This document shows positions 24,973 to 32,849 of a DNA stretch of 59,254 nt, one piece after another; position 1 is the first letter of the stretch; each line of letters begins with the position of its first letter. Both the position numbers and the translations under genes were made by a program. Source of the DNA: Streptomyces roseochromogenus subsp. oscitans DS 12.976 (GTDB taxonomy: Bacteria; Actinomycetota; Actinomycetes; Streptomycetales; Streptomycetaceae). The notes beneath the pieces were generated by a model. The model searched no databases. It worked only from the letters and a program-made list of their open reading frames with translations, and was not told the origin of the DNA. The stretch covers positions 1,267,560-1,326,813 of the forward strand of contig NZ_CM002285.1 in assembly GCF_000497445.1 (NCBI RefSeq), in the 5' to 3' direction.

Positions 24973-25767
24973 GTGTCCACTCTCCCCGCAGCGACCGGCC
25001 AGTTCCCCGTCCGCGTCTTCGGCGGCCCGACCGCCCTCTTCGAATACGGCGGCCTGCGGTTCTTGACCGATCCGACGTTCGACGGCCCCGGCGATTACCG
25101 CCGGCCCGGCCGCCCGGTCCTGACCAAGACCGCCCCCTCCACGACCACCCCCGCCGACCTCGGCCGCATCGACGTGGTCCTGCTCTCGCACGACGAGCAC
25201 GCCGACAACCTCGACACCTCCGGCAGGGCCCTGCTCGCCGACATACCCCTCACCTTGACGACACCCAGCGGCGGCGAGCGTCTGGGCGCGCACCTGGGTG
25301 AGAAGGCCAAGGGCCTGGCCGACTGGGAGTCCATCGAACTGGACCGCCCGGACGGCGGCACGATCACCGTGACCGGTGTCCCCGCCATCCACGGCCCCGG
25401 TCCCCGGGAGGAGGTCGAGCCGTTCACCGGCCAGGTCGTCGGCTTCGTCCTGACCGGCGAGGACCTGCCCACCGTCTACGTCAGCGGTGACAACGCCTCC
25501 CTCGACGCGGTACGGGAGACCGCCGTCCGCTTCGCCCCCATCGACACCGCCATCCTCTTCGCCGGCGCTCCCCGCTTCCCCGTGCTCTTCGACAACCAGT
25601 TGATCGTCCTGGACAGCGCCCAGGCCGCCGAGGCCGCCGAGATCCTCGCCGCCCGTCGGGTGGTCCCCGTCCACTACGACAGCTGGGCCCACTTCACCGA
25701 AGGCCGGCACGATCTGGTGGCCGCCTTCACCGCCGCCGGCCTGGCAGACCGCCTGGAGCTGGACTGA
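24973..25767 (+). CDS. MBL-fold metallo-hydrolase (UlaG-like)
   Basis: 264 residues from GTG 24973, with GAGG upstream. The order is FGGPTALFEYGGLRFLTDPT, then the metal motif LLSHDEHADNLD, then a single His in VPAIHGPG, TVYVSGDNASLD carrying the bridging Asp region, and a terminal VVPVHYDSWAHF. This is the L-ascorbate-6-phosphate lactonase (UlaG)-like branch of the superfamily, with Asn in place of the second His of HxHxDH. The substrate is not predictable. It is divergently arranged with the CGNR regulator. Confidence 0.88.
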   Translation: MSTLPAATGQFPVRVFGGPTALFEYGGLRFLTDPTFDGPGDYRRPGRPVLTKTAPSTTTPADLGRIDVVLLSHDEHADNLDTSGRALLADIPLTLTTPSGGERLGAHLGEKAKGLADWESIELDRPDGGTITVTGVPAIHGPGPREEVEPFTGQVVGFVLTGEDLPTVYVSGDNASLDAVRETAVRFAPIDTAILFAGAPRFPVLFDNQLIVLDSAQAAEAAEILAARRVVPVHYDSWAHFTEGRHDLVAAFTAAGLADRLELD

Positions 25768-25853
25768 GCGAGCGCCCTACGACGCCGACGCGCCACGAAC
25801 GTGCCCCTCAGCCCAGGCAAGCACGCCGGCCCCAACCGGCCCCAAGAATGACT

Positions 25854-25890
25854 CAGGGGCCGTTTCAGATCATCTCTGAAACGGCCCCTG
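25854..25890. terminator. 16-bp perfect hairpin beside the left att copy
   Basis: CAGGGGCCGTTTCAGA at 25854-25869 pairs exactly with 25875-25890 around a 5-base loop. On the minus strand it follows the partial tRNA-Pro, in the position of the terminators after the two intact tRNA-Pro genes, so it is probably the original tRNA terminator left behind by integration. It also closes transcription of the MBL gene. Confidence 0.7.
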
Positions 25891-25907
25891 ACCTACGACT
25901 TCGCAAA

Positions 25908-25949
25908 GTCGGGACGACAGGATTTGAACCTGCGACCCCTTGCCCCCAG
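25908..25949 (-). other. Attachment-site copy: 3' end of tRNA-Pro
   Basis: The first 35 bases (25908-25942) are identical to the 3' end of the tRNA-Pro(GGG) genes at 32718-32791 and 58852-58925 (minus strand). Similarity continues to 25949 with one missing A. The sequence then departs, so no tRNA can fold. A duplicated tRNA 3' end plus an integrase next to the intact tRNA is the standard footprint of a tyrosine-recombinase element, with the boundary here. Confidence 0.82.
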
Positions 25950-26041
25950 AAACTGACGCCTAGTCCGCAGCGTCCATCCAGTCCAGACAGTCTGGCAATG
26001 TCCAGGCCAGGGAGGTTGTGCTTCAGGGTGCGCCTTGGTGT

Positions 26042-26097
26042 GTGTGACACGTCGGTGACACGGTCTGTGTGACAGGAAGGGCTTGTCACACGTCACC
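26042..26097. repeat. Clustered GTGACA motifs (possible integrase arm sites)
   Basis: GTGACAC at 26044-26050 and 26055-26061, GTGACA at 26069-26074, and inverted TGTCAC at 26084-26089 and CGTCAC at 26091-26096. Five related hexamers in 55 bases, about 100 bases inside the left att core, fit arm-type binding sites or an iteron-like array. A similar GTGACC/GTGACACG pair is at 58749-58768 near the second tRNA-Pro. Confidence 0.4.
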
Positions 26098-26520
26098 AGA
26101 GGGCCTAGGAAGGGCGCGTCACGCGCTGGAGAGTTCTTGATCAGGAAGGCGCGGAGCGCCCGCCTAGTGGAGCTACACGGCCTCAGAGAGGCCGAGGTGG
26201 CGCACCAGAACTGGAGCCAGGCCTCAGACCGCCTGAAGGGGGCGCTTCAGAACGTCGGCATGGAGGTCATCCTCAAGGCCAGCCGACCCGACGCCGAACA
26301 CTCGGCCCGTCCCTTCGGCACAGTGGACCCCGACGCGGTCAAGCACGTCGTCGCAGACGAGGCCGCCGAGGACGTCGAGCCTGCCAGACCTTGACCTACT
26401 CCCCCACGACCTGGCCGAGGTCGAGCACTACTACCTCCACCGCTACTCCCAGCCGCCCAGGCAGGAGCCAGACCTCCCAACAACCCTTATCCGCTTCCCT
26501 CGCATACGACGCCGCGCGAG
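26083..26520 (+). pseudogene. Decayed element gene, C-terminal remnant
   Basis: The first frame reads VELHGLREAEVAHQNWSQAS and later ARPFGTVDPDAVKHVVADEA up to a stop at 26394. A +1 shift then continues LDLLPHDLAEVEHYYLHRYS and DLPTTLIRFPRIRRRAR. The change of frame within what reads as one acidic-then-basic protein tail suggests a frameshifted gene. I do not recognise the family. The PTTLIRFPRIR ending recurs, degraded, at 27207-27274. The 759-base stretch 25768-26526 holds only this remnant, the att copy and the repeats. Confidence 0.4.
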
Positions 26521-26526
26521 GGACTG

Positions 26527-27054
26527 TCAACGGCACACAGGCGGGTCCGGGTAGGAGCACCCTCCGTAGGTGTCTCCCTCATAGGTGATTCCCGTATCCT
26601 CCAGGACCTGATTGCAATTTGGGCAAACAGGCGTCAGAGCCGGGTTGACCCGAATGAAGCTCGCATTCTTCATCTCGAAGATCGACTTCACTGCCTCCAG
26701 GCCATGCTCGCGGACTCCCTGCTGAAAGAATTCAAAGGGCCCATACGTGGCCCCGCAGTCACATTTGAGTCTGGTGATGCGGAAAGAGCCAATGTTATTG
26801 AGGCCCAGCTCGGATTCGATCCTGGACCTTTCTTCATCAGATACGGCTTCCAGTTGTTCCGCTTTGACACGTTCCGTCGTCCAGTGCGTTTCCTTAAACG
26901 CATCAGCGTGGTCGCGCGACAAATAGAAGGAGGCAGTCTTTCGACTCTTAGTAGCCTCCTGGACGATAGCCACGATGTTTGCTTCGTCTGCGGAAATGAC
27001 GGCCCGCCCACTCTCGACCACTGCTTCAATGTGACCCAGCAACGACTTGTCCAT
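26527..27054 (-). CDS. Hypothetical protein with zinc-ribbon cysteines
   Basis: 175 residues from ATG 27052-27054, with GAGGA six bases upstream. The N-terminal half is helical and charged (MDKSLLGHIEAVVESGRAVI onward). The C-terminal half has CDCGATYGPFEFFQQG and CPNCNQ, which together form a plausible four-Cys zinc ribbon. The end, TYEGDTYGGCSYPDPPVCR, has two more Cys and two Pro. Base composition is visibly lower in G+C than neighbours, consistent with acquisition from outside. I do not recognise the family. It lies between two copies of a decayed PTTLIRFPRIR-type gene end. Confidence 0.72.
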   Translation of the reverse strand: MDKSLLGHIEAVVESGRAVISADEANIVAIVQEATKSRKTASFYLSRDHADAFKETHWTTERVKAEQLEAVSDEERSRIESELGLNNIGSFRITRLKCDCGATYGPFEFFQQGVREHGLEAVKSIFEMKNASFIRVNPALTPVCPNCNQVLEDTGITYEGDTYGGCSYPDPPVCR

Positions 27055-27206
27055 AACGCATCCTCCGAGGATCGATGAGGGACTACTTTCCGACGATACG
27101 ACCGTGACCATTACGCTAAGCATGGGGCACGGCGACACGCCGATGCTTGCCCCCTTTGGTCCAGTTGGAGCGTGGAGTTGGGCTACCTCCAGCCCTGCGT
27201 CCAGGC

Positions 27207-27274
27207 GCTCACCCCAGGAGCCGGGCCCCCAACAACCCTTTGATTCGCTTTCCCCGAATACGAAGCCGAGCGTG
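27207..27274 (+). repeat. Second, degraded copy of the PTTLIRFPRIR gene end
   Basis: The DNA from CCAGGAGCCGGGCCCCCAAC onward aligns with 26459-26517 (same order of PPTTL, then IRFPRIRSRA and a TGA) after allowing a 2-base insertion. The repeat is direct and flanks the 26527-27054 gene. The rest of the 340-base gap 27055-27394 shows no gene; part of it is AT-rich and may hold promoters. Confidence 0.45.
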
Positions 27275-27394
27275 ACTCGACGGATGCGAAATAATTTACC
27301 TACGGCTTATAGACCCGTGGTATAAGCAAACCCTCGGCGAAGCGATGAATCTTCGCTGGCTCTTTTACAAGTCACTCAAGGACTGGGGTTTGCG

Positions 27395-27568
27395 ATGGCA
27401 CCTGCCGAGGTGCTGCGAGCAGCAGCCAACATCATTGAACGCGACGGCCACGACAAGGGATCGGTTTTTGCGTATCCCCGCCTTCGGCGGACGAAGGGTG
27501 TGACATGGGAGCAGCTCATTGAACATGTAATAGTGGCTGGCTTGGAATCACGGGCTCCTGAGTCTTAG
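27395..27568 (+). CDS. Small hypothetical protein (57 aa), possibly truncated DUF6197-like
   Basis: ATG 27395 to TAG 27566-27568. It begins MAPAEVLRAAANIIERDGHD, which resembles the start of actinobacterial proteins that open with a ..VLRxAAxIIxxxGHxxG segment (DUF6197-like, from memory). After that it runs as RLRRTKGVTWEQLIEHVIVA, not the usual Cys-containing core, so it may be a truncated and frame-shifted relic. Spacing from AAGGA is long. Moderate to low support. Confidence 0.4.
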   Translation: MAPAEVLRAAANIIERDGHDKGSVFAYPRLRRTKGVTWEQLIEHVIVAGLESRAPES

Positions 27569-27622
27569 GGCTTGGAATTATGTCCCGAAGGTTCACTCTT
27601 TTTCCAGACCAAGGCGCATGCC

Positions 27623-28150
27623 TCACACCCCCAGTGGGTTCCCTTTCCATAGCTTCCGAACCATGACCGCGTACAGCGGCGAGTCGTCGTGAGGCTTCGA
27701 TTCTCCTACCTTGCTGTATCCCCACCGCTCGTATAGAGCCTGAACTCTCGGGTGTTCAGCTTCTACCTGGAGCGAAACCATGTCGGCCGTCACTTTGTCG
27801 AGCAGCGCATCGTGGAGCTGCTGTGCGCGTCCCGTCCTGCGCCATTTGGGGACCACCATGAGCTCCGACAAGGCGAATACAGAGCCTCTGAGGTCAGAAG
27901 GACGCCGGTGGCCCTTCCACCAGCCGCCCGGCTTGAACATGGAACCGTATGCATACCCGACCGGATCATCCTCCTCCCAGCCTGAAACGCATTGCCAGTC
28001 TTCTCGTGAAGACCAGAGGTCGACGTAGTAGGAGAAGCGCTCACGCGAATGGAACGGGTTCGGATCGTCGGTGTATGCCTCATCGTGGATGTCCAGCAGT
28101 AGCGACCGCACGTCCTGCGCGTCGGCGTGCGTGTAGCGCTTCAGGTCCAT
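27623..28150 (-). CDS. GNAT-family N-acetyltransferase
   Basis: 175 residues. GNAT features are present: an N-terminal strand MDLKRYTHADAQDVRSLLLD, the core ALSELMVVPKWRRTGRAQQL (motif A with the RxxGxA pyrophosphate loop) and ALYERWGYSKVGESKP (motif B). Its first codons overlap the end of the XRE-type regulator by ten bases, so the two form one minus-strand operon. In this setting it may modify a small molecule, tRNA or antibiotic; no substrate is evident. Confidence 0.88.
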   Translation of the reverse strand: MDLKRYTHADAQDVRSLLLDIHDEAYTDDPNPFHSRERFSYYVDLWSSREDWQCVSGWEEDDPVGYAYGSMFKPGGWWKGHRRPSDLRGSVFALSELMVVPKWRRTGRAQQLHDALLDKVTADMVSLQVEAEHPRVQALYERWGYSKVGESKPHDDSPLYAVMVRKLWKGNPLGV

Positions 28151-29397
28151 TGGCCAGACTCCTCAATCCATTCTGCGACCTCGGGGGCCTTCGAGCCCGA
28201 GGCTATGAGTACCCTGCGCGTCGCAGCCAGAGTCTTGGCTGTTCGCCGTGATCCGGAGGACGAGGGAGACAGCAGGCCTGCCTGCCGGCCGGTCGCGCAG
28301 GCGAGCTCAAACTCTCCTTGTCTGGCCTGGGCGAGGGACAAGTGTGCGGTATACAAGGCCCGGTTGCGGATCATTTCTCCGGGAATGGAGGCAAGGGTCC
28401 GGTGGAGGCAGTACTCGGCCTTTCCGTGATCCCCGAGCGCTGTCCATACGAACGAGGAGAGGGCTTCAAACTCGCTACTGTCGTAGAACCTGATCCACTC
28501 GGGACGCCGTTGGTCGTCGGCGCGTCCGAAGGCTCGCTCGGCATCCCTCAGGGCACACAGAGCTTCAGACTGCCGTCGCGTGCGCGCAAGTGCGTTGGCG
28601 CTGCGCATGTGCCCAAGAGAGGCGTAGAGCGGGTCTCGCCGTGCGATTGACGAGCGCTTCATGACCTCTGCCCCTGCGACGGCCTCAGCGTGATTCTCCC
28701 GCTGGCTTGATGCCAGGAACATGAAGTTCCAGACGTGGTACTGCGTCTCGCTGTCTCGGGACAAGCCAGCCAAGGCCAGGGCCTCAGTGAGATGCGCACG
28801 AGCCCGCTGTGGTGCGCTGCCATCTATCGAAGCGAAGGCGGCCGTGCTGATGACCTCCGCAGCGAGCCGATGAAGCATGCCGCGTACGCGAGTTGAGGCC
28901 GTCGACGCAGCCAAAGCGGATTGGATTCGAGCAGCCAGCTCGACCGCCAAGTTCTCCACCTGCTGTGGGCCCCGGCCGGCATCGTCGTGTCGAAGGATCG
29001 TCACGTAGTCCTGGTGGAAGCGCCGGACATCATTGACGCCCAGGCGCCCATAGTCGCCAGCGTCCGAGGTCCCAATGGTCAAGACCAGACTGCCCGCTGC
29101 GTTGAGGATCGTACGACGGTGCACAGGATCCGCCTTCGGTAGTGCACTGCTCTTCTTACGGGGTACGAACCCTAGGTCCTCAGCGCGGGCACCCAGAACC
29201 CGTTCAAGGCACAACCTGATGCGCTCCTGCGGCCACTTGGTCTCACCACGTAGCCATCGGCGCACATCCGCGTCGGTGACGTTGCCAAGCTTCCCGGTCA
29301 GAAGTTCGATCTCGACATTGAGCTGACGTGCTAACTCAGCCTGACCGATGACGAGTTCCTCCATCCGGTCTGCAAGCTTCCGGTTCACCTGTGGCAT
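28141..29397 (-). CDS. XRE-like helix-turn-helix regulator with TPR-like C-terminal part
   Basis: 418 residues from ATG 29395-29397; the frame is open to ATG 29460, which would add 21 residues, and the ribosome site GGAGG is unusually close to 29397, so the start is uncertain. The N-terminal HTH runs MPQVNRKLADRMEELVIGQA and then VTDADVRRWLRGETKWPQER, like the many actinobacterial one-component regulators of this form. The C-terminal ~300 residues are helical repeats (HLTEALALAGLSRDSETQYH, ALCALRDAERAFGRADDQRR) typical of peptide- or partner-sensing TPR domains. It is divergent from the coupled small-gene operon at 29551, which it probably controls. Confidence 0.85.
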   Translation of the reverse strand: MPQVNRKLADRMEELVIGQAELARQLNVEIELLTGKLGNVTDADVRRWLRGETKWPQERIRLCLERVLGARAEDLGFVPRKKSSALPKADPVHRRTILNAAGSLVLTIGTSDAGDYGRLGVNDVRRFHQDYVTILRHDDAGRGPQQVENLAVELAARIQSALAASTASTRVRGMLHRLAAEVISTAAFASIDGSAPQRARAHLTEALALAGLSRDSETQYHVWNFMFLASSQRENHAEAVAGAEVMKRSSIARRDPLYASLGHMRSANALARTRRQSEALCALRDAERAFGRADDQRRPEWIRFYDSSEFEALSSFVWTALGDHGKAEYCLHRTLASIPGEMIRNRALYTAHLSLAQARQGEFELACATGRQAGLLSPSSSGSRRTAKTLAATRRVLIASGSKAPEVAEWIEESGQWT

Positions 29398-29550
29398 GCC
29401 TCCACGGTAGTTCTGAGCGACCTCGGGGACACGAGTGAAGGTAAAAATCACCGGGGTCATGGCAGGGCGCTGTCCCCTTTTTCACCTGTCGCGGATGTCC
29501 AAGCCGCCGTTGACTAGGCGTCGCAAGGCAAGAGCACCGGAGGGAGAAGC

Positions 29551-29925
29551 GTGGTGGCGGGCGTGACCGAACAGCAACAGGCGCACCCCAGCATGGACGC
29601 GCCGATCGATGCCGAGCTGATCTTGGACGCGGTGAGCACGGTTCTGGCGATGAGCCTGAGCACATCGACCCGTCAGCAGATCGACGACAAGACGACCAGG
29701 CTCATCGGACAGCTCTCCATGCTCTTGGCGGAAGAACTCGGCGTGGAGAGGGACGAAGAGGTAGTGGCTCTGGTTCGGGCCTCCTCCTACCTGCTGGACA
29801 TGGGCAGGAGACCCACTGAGACCACTCCGGCCTATGAAGCCTTCGCGTTCATGCGTGACGTGGCGATCCGTACCAGGTCGCTCCTGGCCGTGTACACGAA
29901 AAGGAACGGGATCGCCGCACCATGA
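29551..29925 (+). CDS. Hypothetical helical protein, first gene of coupled operon
   Basis: 124 residues from GTG 29551, with GGAGGGAG at ideal spacing. Nearly all helical: DAPIDAELILDAVSTVLAMS, then IDDKTTRLIGQLSMLLAEEL and VVALVRASSYLLDMG. No Cys, no signal peptide, no membrane helix. It overlaps the next gene by four bases (ATGA). I do not recognise a named family; similar small proteins accompany XRE-type regulators in streptomycetes. The upstream 90-base gap to the divergent regulator should hold both promoters. Confidence 0.75.
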   Translation: MVAGVTEQQQAHPSMDAPIDAELILDAVSTVLAMSLSTSTRQQIDDKTTRLIGQLSMLLAEELGVERDEEVVALVRASSYLLDMGRRPTETTPAYEAFAFMRDVAIRTRSLLAVYTKRNGIAAP

Positions 29926-30155
29926 GGGCCGTACTGCGCTTCGTGGACTACAAGACCATCCGAGATCCCCTGGGCGAGGTCACCTACCAGGCGCGCTGCG
30001 TCTCGGGCAACGACGAGGAATGCGGGGCCGAGTCGATGGTGCTGGGCGGTGACGAAGCCGTCAACGACTGGATGGTCGAACACACCGCACAGACCGGACA
30101 CGAACGGTTCAAGCGTACCTTCGAGGACTACGCGCTCGTGGAGCCGAAGTCGTGA
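29922..30155 (+). CDS. DUF7848-like small protein
   Basis: 77 residues: MRAVLRFVDYKTIRDPLGEV, ARCVSGNDEECGAES, then VNDWMVEHTAQTGHERFKRT. It resembles the small proteins annotated DUF7848 in actinobacteria, which share an N-terminal RFVxxTI strand, a two-Cys knuckle and a WxxxHxxxTGHxxF ending that could bind zinc. It overlaps both neighbours by four bases (ATGA upstream, GTGA downstream), so translation is coupled. Role unknown. Confidence 0.75.
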   Translation: MRAVLRFVDYKTIRDPLGEVTYQARCVSGNDEECGAESMVLGGDEAVNDWMVEHTAQTGHERFKRTFEDYALVEPKS

Positions 30156-30478
30156 CGAGTCGACCACGCCGACCGATGAGTTGGGGCTGGTGCGTTCTCG
30201 GCCGCCACTACGAACAAGTTGTCTTCATAGGCCCGGTTGAATCAGACGGCATGTCAGCTCCCGGCCATGCATGCGTCAGCTGCTGCACCTACATGCGCAG
30301 CTTCGTCCGTACCTACAACCGGCAACGCGACGCACAGCCCACCCAGACTCCCGTCCCGGCTCTGCCTCCCCCGACAGAGCTGGGCGGGGCAAGTCCCCAC
30401 CCGCCTGGACTTCCTAGGCAGTCGGCCAGCCGGGTGGGTCCGCACCCTCACCACACAAGAGAGAGGGCACAACCATGA
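30152..30478 (+). CDS. Hypothetical Pro/His-rich protein
   Basis: 108 residues from GTG 30152, which overlaps the previous stop. A conserved-looking core SWGWCVLGRHYEQVVFIGPV, then HACVSCCTYMRSFVRTYNRQ with three Cys, leads into a low-complexity tail rich in Pro, Thr and His. Its stop overlaps the next start by four bases. The chain of overlaps is the best evidence that it is translated; the tail looks unconstrained, so the functional part may be only the first ~65 residues. Confidence 0.6.
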   Translation: MTSRPRRPMSWGWCVLGRHYEQVVFIGPVESDGMSAPGHACVSCCTYMRSFVRTYNRQRDAQPTQTPVPALPPPTELGGASPHPPGLPRQSASRVGPHPHHTRERAQP

Positions 30479-30966
30479 CAGTACTGCTTGAGGCTCCCGA
30501 GACGACGATCGTCCGGGACCCGAAAGCGATCTTGGAGGAGGTCGGGCAGGCCAATCCTCACTTGATCCCCGACCTCGGCATCGGCCTGTGGGAGCGCGAA
30601 GTGCGGCTCCTTATGCGTGACACCGTGCGAGTGCGCAGCCTCGCGGAACGCATCCTGGGCCAGGGCGTCGCCTACCTGATCACCGCCATGGAGAAGCCGG
30701 GCAACGATATGGGGCCGGGCTTCGAGGTTGACCAGGGCGTCCACCAGATCATCCTCGACACCCCCGTGTACTTCGCCATCTGCGAGCGGCACAACGGCGG
30801 CCGGTACAAGCACCATGCACCGTTGATTCAGCGCCGGCGCGACGGCATCGTGATGCGCACCGCCGAGATCATCCGGCAGAACGGCTTCGCCGTCGACCGC
30901 GAGCTGTGGGAGGTCGACGCCTCTAACTGCGGCCCCTGCGACGACAAGGTGCCGGACTCTCACTGA
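30475..30966 (+). CDS. Hypothetical protein, conserved-looking, ends in NCGPCDD
   Basis: 163 residues from ATG 30475, preceded by GAGAGAGG. Folded-looking sequence without repeats: TIVRDPKAILEEVGQANPHL, LLMRDTVRVRSLAERILGQG, QGVHQIILDTPVYFAICERH, RRRDGIVMRTAEIIRQNGFA. The C-terminus DASNCGPCDDKVPDSH has a C-x2-C pair that could bind metal or be modified. No recognised domain. It is the last of four overlapping genes and is followed after 92 bases by the methyltransferase. A function joined to that enzyme is inference. Confidence 0.75.
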   Translation: MTVLLEAPETTIVRDPKAILEEVGQANPHLIPDLGIGLWEREVRLLMRDTVRVRSLAERILGQGVAYLITAMEKPGNDMGPGFEVDQGVHQIILDTPVYFAICERHNGGRYKHHAPLIQRRRDGIVMRTAEIIRQNGFAVDRELWEVDASNCGPCDDKVPDSH

Positions 30967-31058
30967 TGGCCGGCGGTCTCCCCGCCTAGGTTCGCCCCTG
31001 CCCTCATCCAGCTCCCCGAGGGCGGGGGCTCTCCCGTACCAACGACAAGGAACGCTTC

Positions 31059-31718
31059 GTGCCTGCACAGCATGACTACGCCATTGAGACCGAGGTCTGG
31101 GACGCCTACGCCGAATCGGCCTTCGAGCCGGACGCCGAGCCGGCCTTCCGCTGGACACAGTACAAAGATCACGGTCCCGGTCCGGAAGTACTGGGGAAGC
31201 CACGCAAGACCCTGGAGATCGGCTGTGGCACCGGCCGGGCGGTCGCCTTCCTCGCGAAGCAGGGCGTAGAAGCACACGGGCTCGACCTCTCCCCCGTCAT
31301 GGTCAAGAAGATCACCGAGAGGTGGTCGGGCACAGGAGCCGTCTTCCATCAGGGCGAGGGGCTCTCCTTCCTCGCCACGACCGGCGAGACGTACGACGCC
31401 ATTTACTCGATCTTCGGCTGCGCCTGGTTCGCGAACCCGACGCAGCTCTTCCCCTTGGTCTTGCTCCGCCTGAACCCCGGAGGCGTCTTCGCCTTCTCGC
31501 AGCCGCCGGCCATCCCGGGTGCCTACGGCCCACAAGGGATGTATAAGGGAGGTTTCGCCGGACGGCCCGTCTACACGTACCGGTACAGCTACACCCCACG
31601 GAAGTGGAGAAACCTACTCCTCAAGGGCGGCTTCCAGCGAGCAGGCGTGAAGGTCATCGAGGCACCCACCGAGGGGTACATCGGCACCCTCTTCGGGAGT
31701 GCCACCCGACCGTCGTGA
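31059..31718 (+). CDS. Class I SAM-dependent methyltransferase
   Basis: 219 residues from GTG 31059 with AAGGAA six bases upstream. Motif I is TLEIGCGTGRAVAFLAKQG, the acidic end of strand 2 is AHGLDLSP, and motif post-II/III is YDAIYSIFGCAWFANPTQLF with LRLNPGGVFAFSQPP. It lacks clear DNA- or protein-methyltransferase target motifs, so a small molecule or peptide substrate is most likely. It closes the operon begun at 29551 and is followed at once by a strong terminator. Confidence 0.88.
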   Translation: MPAQHDYAIETEVWDAYAESAFEPDAEPAFRWTQYKDHGPGPEVLGKPRKTLEIGCGTGRAVAFLAKQGVEAHGLDLSPVMVKKITERWSGTGAVFHQGEGLSFLATTGETYDAIYSIFGCAWFANPTQLFPLVLLRLNPGGVFAFSQPPAIPGAYGPQGMYKGGFAGRPVYTYRYSYTPRKWRNLLLKGGFQRAGVKVIEAPTEGYIGTLFGSATRPS

Positions 31719-31745
31719 GTGAGTTGAGGTCCTGAGCGCAAACAA

Positions 31746-31786
31746 GGCCGGCGTTCCCCCAATTAGGGAGGCCGGCCCATTTTTTA
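31746..31786 (+). terminator. Rho-independent terminator after the methyltransferase
   Basis: GGCCGGC and TCCC in the left arm pair with GGGA and GCCGGCC in the right arm, followed by ATTTTTTATT. A canonical stem with a T-tract, rare in this genome, which fits foreign origin of the element. Confidence 0.85.
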
Positions 31787-31891
31787 TTCCTCATTGACGG
31801 AATGTCCATTTTTTCGCTATTCTTTCAATAAGTTTAAGAAATTCCACTGAAACGAACCTCTGCTCGGGCTTTCGGCGGGTTTAACTTGCCT

Positions 31892-32598
31892 ATGGTTATC
31901 GCAGTTGCCTCACGGAAGGGAGGCGTTGGAAAAACATCATCTACTATCTCACTCGCCGCCAGCCTCGCCCATAAGGGCGAGCGGGTCTTGCTCATTGATA
32001 TCGGCCAGAATGCGCCTGAGCGACGCCCCTGGGATGAGACTGAAGTGAAAGCCTTTATCGAGGCGAGCAAGGATCATCGGCTCTTCGGCGTCATGCTCTT
32101 GACTCTTATCGCCGAGCGTCCAGCCGAGGTCTGCGGGGCGAGGTGGCGAGAGGATGTTGATCAGACGGGAGAGCGCAACAAGGTCGTTGAGAAGGAGCCC
32201 AAGATGCACAACGGCAAGCGGGTGCTCCCGCTGCCCAAGCCCGTTTATGTGGCGCTCATCGCTTTCAAGCTTCGGCAGGAGTGGGAGAAGGAGCAGGCCG
32301 GGCAGGTCTATGAGGACTCGGGCTACGTGGTCGTTGATGAACTGGGTCGCCCGTTTGAAACGGACAAGCTTCGGCGTGAGGCGCAGAAGCTCATGGAGGA
32401 GGCAGGGGTGCGCCGGGTTCGTCTCTCCGACGCTCGCCACGCCTGCCTGCCCTGGATGGCAAACAACGGCGTGCCCGACACGTGGTCTCTGCCTGGGCCG
32501 GTCACAGTGACCTGTCCTTCACCAAGCGGGTGTATGTGCTTCCCGCCCCGCAGAGCCTCAAGGCAGGCTCCCAGAAATTGGGTGAGCTCCTCGGCTAG
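31892..32598 (+). pseudogene. ParA N-terminus fused to a frameshifted tyrosine-recombinase integrase
   Basis: From ATG 31892 the first ~40 codons are ParA: IAVASRKGGVGKTSSTISLA with the deviant Walker A KGGVGKT, then GERVLLIDIG. Near 32010 the sequence passes without a stop into the C-terminal catalytic part of an AICE/phage-type integrase: ERRPWDETEVKAFIEASKDH, then RPAEVCGARW (first catalytic Arg), GKRVLPLP and VRRVRLSDARHACLPWMANN (HxxR box). After GVPDT a one-base deletion shifts the frame; the correct frame then reads VVSAWAGHSDLSFTKRVYV with the second His and the nucleophilic Tyr, ending at TAG 32598. The N-terminal integrase half is missing. It lies ~120 bases from the intact tRNA, where the integrase of such elements belongs. 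Confidence 0.85.
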
Positions 32599-32656
32599 GG
32601 GAGATCATCCCCCCGTTTGTGAGAAATTGTGAGACGAGTGCCCTAGAAACGATCAA

Positions 32657-32689
32657 GGGCCTCGTCTCACATCATGTGATCCAAGGCCC
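32657..32689. terminator. Hairpin downstream of tRNA-Pro (first copy)
   Basis: GGGCCT (32657-32662) pairs with AGGCCC (32684-32689), enclosing an inner TCACAT/ATGTGA stem. It lies 28 bases past the tRNA 3' end on the minus strand. The surrounding bases (GATCAAGGGC before, CCCT and GACCTGC after) also occur at the second tRNA-Pro, so this is a conserved tRNA terminator block. Confidence 0.6.
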
Positions 32690-32717
32690 TGACCTGCAAC
32701 GACGGAGCGAACTCCAG

Positions 32718-32791
<74 letters not shown>

Positions 32792-32849
32792 ATGCGGTCT
32801 CACCCGGGGTGCCCCGTGTGATCACGCAGGTCAACCCTACCGCACCTAT

